This document shows, piece after piece, positions 56,686 through 64,000 of a stretch of DNA of 64,000 nt. The translations under genes were made by a program, and so were the position numbers. The notes below the pieces were generated by a model that was not told the DNA's origin, did no database searches, and saw only the letters and a list, made by a program, of their open reading frames with translations. Within the stretch, counting starts at the first letter, position 1. Each line of letters starts with the position of its first letter. This DNA is from Gnetum montanum (taxonomy: Eukaryota > Streptophyta > Gnetopsida > Gnetales > Gnetaceae): positions 265,859 to 329,858 of the forward strand of contig MNCI01038211.1 of the NCBI GenBank assembly GCA_015680685.1, in the 5' to 3' direction.

Positions 56686-58205
56686 AAGCCTCTATTGGCT
56701 TCTCAGTTCTTTTTGAAAGTTTTTGTTTTGCACATTTTTGTTTTATACCATCATTCGTATGGTTTACAATTCTTACCTACTCTTTCTTTCTTTATTTCTA
56801 TATGTATATACTTACTTCTCTTTTAGTTGTTTTATCTTTTTCACTAATAATTTGTCTTATTATCACAGAATGCAATGGTGTGGTTGTTGCTCTTTGCAGT
56901 GGTTTGCATATTACAATTTTCCTATTATATCTAGTTCCTACCTTAGCATTTTTTGTTCCAGAAAGCTAAGTTATACTTTCTTTTCATGTAACAGGCAGTG
57001 AGTCCACATCATCCATCCATCCACACACTCTATGGGTTTCCTTGTTTTGGAAACATGCAATTCCATTTTCCTTAAAAAAAAACTTTAAATAATTTGTGAC
57101 TTATGTAGTTTCCAGACTTGAGGAGGATCCAATAGTTTGAATAGGGTGTGACTTCAAGGGAATGCAGCATTCTTCGTGCTTTTCTATTCCCTAGTATGCG
57201 AGAGTGTTCTCATGGACTTCTTACCATTCCATATCCTTTCATGATAGGAAGCTAAATAGCCAACAGTCCTTGCATGGTGTGGTCCTCATCATTGAAAAAA
57301 AAAGGAAAAGAAAGAGAAAGAAAGAAGGAAGGAAAATATGAGGATTCAAAGCACACCCCTTGGACAACATACATGCAAAACTGCATGGGTCTTTGCATGG
57401 TGAGGTTCCCATTTGAAAACAAAAACAAAACACATGGGAATTCAAAGCACACCCCTTAGACCAACTCTAAAGGGCTACAAGCACTAGTTATGGGACTTGT
57501 TTTGTCCCCTCTAACTAAGGCCCTTTCTCACTTCCTATATCTCATGCATGTTGGAATGGTGGTAGTTTTCTAGGAGCATTCTTGTGTCTCAAGGGATGGA
57601 CTAGTCTTGGAATGTTGATGTGAAGTCACTGAGTGTGGTTGATTTTGGGTCCGGACTGAGGATGGATCCTACTAGGTCACTTAATCACACACTTTACAAG
57701 GGACTTCATTTAACCATAATTAGGAATTCCATTTCACACCCTCTTCTATTCATCAATTTCTCTCCATTACTTACCTCACTGTCAATTTTATGATTTGATT
57801 GTTGATCTTGGTTTGCTGGAACTTGTAAATCCTTCAGCTGGCTCCAGTGGATGTGAGTATTAACTTTTGATGATCATTAATTAACTATGGGGTTCACAGA
57901 CTCCTATGTTGACGATGTGCAAGGGCAACCAAGGCTAATGCCTACTATGGGGAGGACCCACTTGCATATCCTTTGGTTTCGTTTGTTAATCTCCTACCCC
58001 GTTGATATAGTTGGTCATTTCTATGCTACCCATCGTGAGGCTCTTCATCCACCAAGTTCCATTTTATGACATTCTCCTAACTTTGACTCTTCTTTTGATC
58101 ACAATCTTCCTTCCTCTTTATCTCATATTGTTTGCTGGTCTCTAGCTTCTCGAATCAATCCAATTTTGTGCTACACTTCGCACACTTGGACTCTTAATTC
58201 ATCAA
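56686..58205 (+). other. Athila-A spacer between pol and ORF3
   Basis: Non-coding, beginning with a pyrimidine-rich stretch (56,700-56,860) and acceptor-like CACAG at about 56,865-56,870 and TTTGCAG at about 56,894-56,900, which could serve splicing to ORF3. Holds the tandem hairpin repeat at 57,264-57,460. Open frames here are low complexity. Confidence 0.5.
57264..57460 (+). repeat. Tandem hairpin repeat with covarying stems
   Basis: Copy 1 (57,264-57,364) and copy 2 (57,386-57,460) share CTTGCATGGTG at one side and ATTCAAAGCACACCCCTT at the other. Inner stems: CCTCAT (57,284-57,289) with ATGAGG (57,338-57,343) in copy 1; TCCCAT (57,407-57,412) with ATGGGA (57,434-57,439) in copy 2. An outer stem GGTGTG/CACACC is perfect in copy 1 and has one mismatch in copy 2. 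Loops are A-rich and differ in length. Confidence 0.7.
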
Positions 58206-58412
58206 TCAATGTAGGTCAACTCAGTTGAATGACTACATCAACTAGGCCCCATATACGCATCCACCTACATTTACGTAGCCTCATTTACATGGCCCCATCG
58301 ATGCAGCTCAAAAATACTATATATACCCACGTCGCGCCTTTGAAGTTTGTCCATTTGTTCACAACACTAGGGGAGGTTTTTCGATTTTTCTACCTCCAGT
58401 ATTCTTTCCAAG
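58206..58412 (+). promoter_or_regulatory. U3/TATA-like LTR block inside Athila-A, upstream of ORF3
   Basis: Shares with the Athila-A LTR start TCAGTTGA.TG...CATCAACT.GGCC (58,221-58,248), AGCCTCATT.ACATGGCC (58,277-58,294) and a TATA-type CTATATATACCCAC (58,318-58,330). Similarity then weakens to about 58,412 and stops. Lies about 420 bases before the ORF3 ATG. It could be a truncated old LTR insertion or a separate promoter for ORF3. Confidence 0.5.
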
Positions 58413-58752
58413 AACATGCCTTTCCTACTGCATGTCCCAATCTAACCATTCTTTCACCCTTCTACTATCGGAGGTATGCTCTACATCGTGGGGGGAGTGG
58501 TCTCTAATTATTATGATTATCAAAGACCTAACATCTCTTAGGGGTTAAACAAGGAAAAAATAATTATTAATTTTAATTCATCATATTTTATTATTATTTT
58601 AACCCATCCACTACACTTTGAGGAACCAAACAGGATGCACGTGCCATTGTCATAGCTTGGACAAAATGAAAAGATGTATTATTGCCATTCTGAGCAACTT
58701 ATACACATTTTAATTCATGGTTATGTTGTGATTGCATATGATACCTAAAATA
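58413..58752. other. ORF3 leader; nothing recognised
   Basis: AT-rich non-coding sequence before the ORF3 ATG. Confidence 0.4.
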
Positions 58753-61673
58753 ATGCATCTAAGGGAAAAAGGACCATCACAATCGAGGGATAAGCTACCT
58801 AGAACTAGAAGAGAATAGGGTGCATGACCTCAAGAACATGCAGAGCGCTCACATGCAACTCGTCCTCTTCATGAAGGACCTAATGTGGAATTTGTTCATC
58901 AGATTCCAGAAGAGGATGTTCCCAATGAACACTCGCAAGGGGACAAGACTCCAGTGATAGTGCCACAGCTTGAGGTCACCCTGACCTAGGCCTGTATTTA
59001 TGCTATTAAGCTGATGGAGCTACAACAAATGGTCCTTCAATGATTAAAATTTGGACTATTTCTAGAAAATGCACTAGAAGAAGTCAGAACCCAACTACAG
59101 AATTCTCCTATGTGGCCAATCATCACATCTAGTGGTGAATGGTACCTAGGAGAAACTTATCTCTTTTAGACGAATTGGCAGCTGGGGTTCAGAGTAAGAA
59201 TCAAGAACATTCATTTATCTTACTCTGTAGAGGTAATTGCCCAAGCTCTTGGGTTGCCTGAGACTAGGGTTGATGTGATGGAGATTCCAAAACAAGTAGA
59301 TCCCGAGGTGAAAGGGGAGTGGATTAGGCGGTGCTATGGGGTAGAACGTAAGGAGTTCGACACTCTAACCACTGCAGAGAGGGTTTACTCAAAAATTGCG
59401 TCATACCACTTAAATCCAATAGTAAGACCCAACAAGATCACTACCTTCTCTACTTGTGCATGTGCCGCTCTAAGTGAAAAATTTCCCATCAACCTTCCAC
59501 AATTACTTTTACTTGAAATTGAGAAACGATTTGCTAAAAATAAACCTGGAAGGTGAGCTCTACCCTTTCCCTACCTAATCAAAAAATTGTGCAAATGGGC
59601 AGGGATAGCACGTTATGCCAATGATACACTTCATCATGCCCCAATTGCCTCATGGTGTGAGATGATGAAGGACAAGACTCCTGCCACAACACAAATAAGG
59701 AAAGAGCAACAACCACCTCCATAGCCTGCACAAGTAATAAGGTCAAACTCACATNGACTCCTGCCACAACACAAATAAGGAAAGAGCAACAACCACCTCC
59801 ATAGCCTGCACAAGTAATAAGGTCAAACTCACATACGATCGTAGAACACATACATGAGATCTAACAATAACTCTTGAGCCAACAAGAGTAATCAGCAGAA
59901 ACTAGCAATGGAGAAGGCCCTTCAATGTATCACCCTGCAATGAGCCATCTTGAATAAGTGGCTCGATCTGTAAGTCTGTTAGAGAGAGCAGGGCCAATGT
60001 TTTCTGTCGCATGAATGTAAGTGCCTACAAGAATAGACACCAGTGTTCAAGAATTAATGATGTATACCCAACAACTATTTCTTGAAATTTTAGAAAATTT
60101 CGCTACTTTCTTGATGCGCTTGGAGGATAGAGAGGGGGCAACTATCCTAGTAATGCAACACTAGGGACAAGAAGTTGCATCAGAAGTGATTACTGATACA
60201 ATTGCTATAGCTCTCAACACACCTATGGTGCCGGTACCAAATGTACATGGACTTGGAGATGTACAAACATCCACAAGAACTCAGCATAGCAGAATCAACA
60301 TAGTCCAACATGAAGAATTGTTGAATCAATTGATGGGAACCAAGCAACCGCTTCCAAATGTCTTTGATCTTCCAGACAACATCACTGCAACTCAGTTGGA
60401 GTTTCTCTCAGCAAGGGGCAAGTGCCTCATCTTGGAGAGGCAACTTGAAGCAACCCAGGCAGATTATCAATGCTTAGCTATGGAAGTTTCCCAATTGAGA
60501 GCCCAACTTGATGATCCAGCTTTTCTCAATCATGAAGTCACTAGGGATGAAGCTTTTCAATAGCTTCAAACCAAACTTTAAACAGTTGAGAACAAGCAAG
60601 AGTCGACAATCTTTAACAAGTCCTTAACAGATGCTCATTCTTACCATCTCAACAAGGACTTGGTAGAGGTTCGCCAAGAGAATGTCAGGTTGACCGCAGA
60701 AGTTTATCACCTACACAATGTTGGTGTCGAAAATCAACACATGAAAAATTTTATCCATCAATAATAAGAGGAGCTAGCCAGTGTAAACACTGATGTAAGG
60801 CGATTGGCTGCCAAAAATTGTAATCTATCCATGGAGGAAGTCCAAGCCTTGCAACAGAAATCAACTATTGAAATCACCACTTTGAAAAATGAGGCCCTTA
60901 AGTTTGAATGAGTAAAAAATCACTATAGGGACCAAGTGGAATTGCTAAAAGAAGTTAATGAAAAAGAAATTTAAGTCACAAAGGATAAGATGAATCAAGC
61001 ACTCCAATAGCTCAGGGAAGGAGGTGAGGTGTGGCAACCCATCTTTGATGGATTAAATGCCTACAACCAAGTTGAGATCCATCTCACATAGTTGTAGATT
61101 GAAGAGGTGATAGAATATATAGAATTAGGCAATCTTTGTTATGCAAACCTGGTTATGCTAACAGCTGAAAGGCTGTGGTCAAACGTGGAGAAGCAAGTGG
61201 CCACCTTGTATTCTTTATATGAGGGCGAGTTCAAAGCACATAAATAGACAAAGCAAAAGTTAGAAACAATAAATGTGGAACTTGAAGTTCTTCGCACCTA
61301 TTTTGAAGGATAATGTGTAGTTGCAGAGAACTTGGCTCGACGAATGAATGACTACTAATAGCTACAAATATCAGTCCAAGCATTCAATATCGAACAGAAA
61401 CAGTTCGTTGCCTGGTTTGTCAATTTGAAGGAACTTTTCCCTGCACTTCCATGTCCTTGGGATGTTCCTATTCCGGCACACATTGGTGAAACCACCTAGA
61501 CTGTGAACGATCCCAGAAGCAAAGAAGATAAGATGAGGGCATTGTTGGAGGCTTTTCGATTACCTCTAGAAGTTGTAGCTGCTGCAGGGCAACTAGCATC
61601 AACACCTCAACCGCCACATACACTAGAAGCTGGCGAAGGCTTGTCAGAACCACCATCACCAGGAATTGTGTGA
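58753..61673 (+). pseudogene. Athila-A ORF3: putative plant transposon domain plus long coiled coil
   Basis: Third ORF at the env-like position of Athila elements; function unknown in the family. Starts MHLREKGPSQSRDKLP at 58,753 and ends at TGA 61,671-61,673. After removing the assembly duplication at 59,755 the whole span is one frame of 947 codons including the stop. Residues ~1-75: charged, Arg-rich. Residues ~145-290: FRVRIKNIHLSYSVEVIAQA, LGLPETRVDV, RVYSKIASYHLNPIVRPNKI and YLIKKLCKWAGIARYANDTL, fitting the 'putative plant transposon protein' domain of Athila ORFs (from memory of the family). Residues ~495-860: heptad-like charged coiled coil (LERQLEATQADYQCLAMEVS). Pro/Ala-rich end. 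I see no transmembrane segment or signal peptide, so no sign of a true envelope. About 25 in-frame stops, mostly TAG/TAA at Gln. Confidence 0.75.
59676..59834. other. Assembly joint: 79-bp overlap left uncollapsed around N at 59,755
   Basis: 59,676-59,754 and 59,756-59,834 are the same 79 bases with a single N between. The extra 80 positions (2 mod 3) throw ORF3 out of frame; without them the frames on both sides agree. Confidence 0.92.
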
Positions 61674-61904
61674 CCTTCTCCAGCAACTTCAGCATTTCGG
61701 TAGGGTTGAGAATCCATTGCTATCAGGGAGTTCAATTTCATTTTCTATGAGCACCACAATTTTGTAATTTATTTTTCCGTACACTCAGGCACTTGGTGTG
61801 TTGATAGAGTCAATGTTTATGTAGATGTGTTTTGTCATGTGTGTCGTTAATAATGTCATACCTTCCAAGTTGTAATAAACTTGAGGATGAGTTTTCACTC
61901 AGTC
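61674..61904 (+). other. Athila-A 3' UTR
   Basis: Short non-coding stretch between the ORF3 stop and the polypurine tract. Confidence 0.6.
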
Positions 61905-61913
61905 ATGGGGGTA
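61905..61913 (+). promoter_or_regulatory. Polypurine tract of Athila-A
   Basis: ATGGGGGTA directly before the 3' LTR start TGATATAGGA; a G5 run as expected for plus-strand priming. Confidence 0.75.
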
Positions 61914-62807
61914 TGATATAGGATTCAGTTGATGCGTTGACTGGGTCACATTAACGAAGCCTCGTTGATGTGGCCACGATGACATGACCCCATCAACGCA
62001 TCCGTTCATGCATTAACATGACCTCGTTAATGCAAAGTCTGTCTTCCGCTATAAATATGCATGCACCCATAGCATTTATAGCATCTTTGACATAGTTGTA
62101 ACGAAGCTCTTGCAGTTTTTTTTCATGAAAGTTAGAATATTTCTCAAGTGCCCGCAGTAGGAGTTAGAAGGATGTATGGCTCTTTATTCAAGCGTTAATG
62201 TACCTGAGCCCGTTGGCATGACCAACAGTAAAGACGAGCTTTTTGAGCATTCCTTGCAGCATTTGGATTTAACTACTTAAGCATTAAAACATTTTAATAT
62301 TTTAATAATTCTAAAAGCTTTTATTTTTATTGCTTTACGGTTACAGTCCTTTTCATAGTTTATGAGAACCATAGGCACGACCATCTCGAACATATATCTG
62401 ACACTTGGCAACCCAGTGATGCTTGACGTTTGGTAAATCAGTAGTGGTTAGGATATGCTCAGGATGCGCATACAAGATGAGATCAGTTGTTTATGCTAGG
62501 GATAGTTAAGCGATAGAGTAGAGCAATCGTAAAATTATATAGCTTTTTATTTCCTACATTAGAAGAATCAGACCTTAAAGATAAAAAGAAAACTCAAAAA
62601 AATAAAAAATCATTTGCCTCAATCTCACTCAACCATCGTTTTAGAATATCACAAGTGAGGTTGGGAAGACAACGACTACTGTAACTGAGGTCTTGCTAGC
62701 TAGAATTCTGTGTACGTAAGTGCTTGCAGTCTTAGGAATTTGACCGAGTCACGCATGAACACTTGTGATTCATGTTGTTGGGCATAGGGGTACTTTGCTG
62801 CTCATCA
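61914..62807 (+). repeat. Athila-A 3' LTR (894 bp)
   Basis: Starts TGATATAGGATTCAG, ends GCTGCTCATCA; TATAAATA at 62,050-62,057. Pairs with 49,423-50,301; differences are overwhelmingly transitions plus small indels such as an extra AATATTTT near 62,295. Confidence 0.93.
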
Positions 62808-62812
62808 GATAG

Positions 62813-64000
62813 TATGACACTCCTTCATGTTATCCATATCACACTTGACAAGTTTAGTTTGCCATAACATCATCTTGGTGCCTTTGTCTCATTAACATAG
62901 GCTAACCCATTAAAGTGGGCTAAAAGATTTGACGATGACTGACCATGACCAATTATAGGCTATCTATTTGATGCCATAGTCCTTAAATATATACCTTTAC
63001 TATGGCCTTAGGTGGCCAAAATCTATAATAGCATAGTGAATAAATGCCTAATTCAAAAAAATTATTTAAAGTAATACGGTAATGCATTTCAAACCATTTG
63101 AGAGGTCTCTAATATACTACAAGAAAACTTTTGGTTTTTTGATCACCAAAACTTTCGAATTTTCACTTTTGGCCTGCACCAAACATTCGCTCAATGTTGC
63201 ATCATCATGCTAAACACCTGTGTTCTATGTTTGAATAAATGCCTTCTCTTTGGAACAGACCTTTCTTGCAACCAACTCCTCCAAGTCTCATGAGCTCCAC
63301 TTACATTTTTCTTAGACTAATCAAAAAATGATCTTCCACCAGTTGCCCACGTCTAAAACCTTGCCAGAAAAGCTCTGTAACTAGCCAATTCTTAATAATT
63401 GAAGAAGCAAGCAAAGGTGATTCTCAAGGTTCTAACTCCATGATTCTGACACATTGCACAGTAAAGAAGGGTATGTTAGAAATAGTATAAATGTGTGCCT
63501 TCTAATTCCATTTCCATTTCCTTTGATCTTGAGTAAAGTAAGCAGTAGTGGTAGTCTTTGTTTTAATGTTGGTATGTTTATTTTGACGGATTAAAAGATA
63601 TAAGTATTTTTATTTGAAGAAAAATGGTCTTAGAAGTTTAGGGATTGAGCAAATTTCTAAAATGAGAAAGAAGGGATCAAGAGCCTTGGTGTGTAGCTTA
63701 TACTCCAAAAGGCAAATTCTTCACAAAAAAGTATAAATAGGGATGAATCCCTCCCATTGTAACTTGCCTTGCATTTTGAATTGAAAAAAGGGAAATAAAA
63801 AATCCTAGGATGCCTGTCAAAGAATCTTAGAAATTTGTTGGGCAAACCAAAGTATTCTGTTAGACCAATTATGCTTTTTCATGGAATTTTGCCATGACCA
63901 GCCAAGCCCAGCAGCTCATGTAGAAGTGTCACGATCCTTTTCTCAGAAATGTCACTATTAGGATCCACACAAACAATAGAACAATGTTTGCCCAAAAAAT
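62813..64000. other. No gene seen; right flank of Athila-A
   Basis: AT-rich non-coding DNA. The only open frame over 60 codons (63,657-63,845, -) has no recognisable domain. Confidence 0.5.

Larger units (their letters stand above)
49418..62812 (+). mobile_element. Athila-A: complete Athila-like Ty3/gypsy element with target duplications
   Basis: Element proper 49,423-62,807 (13.4 kb including an 80-bp assembly duplication). Flanked by GATAA (49,418-49,422) and GATAG (62,808-62,812), a 5-bp target duplication with one decay change. Order: LTR, tRNA-Asp PBS, gag, PR, RT, RNase H, integrase with GPY/F, 2 kb spacer, third ORF, polypurine tract, LTR. The Athila lineage is supported by PBS type, gag blocks, lack of a second RNase H, and a long ORF 3' of pol. 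In the first ~195 aligned LTR bases I count roughly 26 differences, nearly all transitions. An old, inactive insertion. Confidence 0.92.

Noticed and set aside
57239-57459. Open frames on both strands around 57,250-57,460
   Set aside because: Low-complexity A- and G-rich sequence within a tandem hairpin repeat; no conserved product.

Overview
Plant nuclear DNA made almost entirely of old, nested Ty3/gypsy LTR retrotransposons. There is no operon structure, no rRNA or tRNA gene and no CRISPR. The evidence is retroelement coding (gag, aspartic protease PR, reverse transcriptase RT, RNase H, integrase IN), LTRs with TATA boxes, primer binding sites (PBS), polypurine tracts (PPT) and GT-AG introns. 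Reading frames are broken mainly by stops at former Gln, Arg or Trp codons, as expected from long methyl-cytosine decay. Nesting and long AT-rich spacers suit a large seed-plant genome, perhaps a gymnosperm, but nothing here proves the species.

Layout. 1-7,510: Tat-1, + strand, Tat lineage (a second, archaeal-type RNase H lies between RNase H and integrase); repeat array, RT-RNH-aRNH-IN, second array, PPT and 3' LTR. 7,511-22,806: Tat-2, - strand, same family: LTR, PBS, gag, PR, a 4.9 kb PR-RT interval, RT-RNH-aRNH-IN, array; its 3' LTR is not in the window, apparently because Tat-1 inserted in its 3' UTR. 22,807-22,975: end fragment of Tat-3 (+). 23,000-26,084: AT-rich DNA with two direct duplications. 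26,085-32,865: Athila-B, - strand, truncated in integrase. 32,880-37,300: Tat-4 (+), diverged, with a pectin methylesterase inhibitor-like remnant inside its PR-RT interval. 37,300-49,417: AT-rich DNA with one cryptic LTR/PBS signature and microsatellites. 49,423-62,807: Athila-A, a complete 13.4 kb element with both LTRs, a near-perfect 5-bp target duplication, tRNA-Asp type PBS, gag-pol and a long third ORF (putative plant transposon domain plus coiled coil). 62,813-64,000: nothing recognised.

The most interesting object is a spliced, acidic, coiled-coil gene on the + strand at 12,669-16,368, antisense inside the PR-RT interval of Tat-2. Exons 2 to 6 join in phase across four GT-AG introns, apart from one base in a C homopolymer. 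The interval looks like an enlarged form of the PR-RT intron known from Ogre-type Tat elements. The LTRs of this family and the introns of the antisense gene share palindromic words built on GCTACGCTA, which ties gene and element together.

Four single-N positions each separate two copies of the same 46 to 79 bases. These are uncollapsed contig overlaps, not biology; collapsing the one at 59,755 restores a reading frame.
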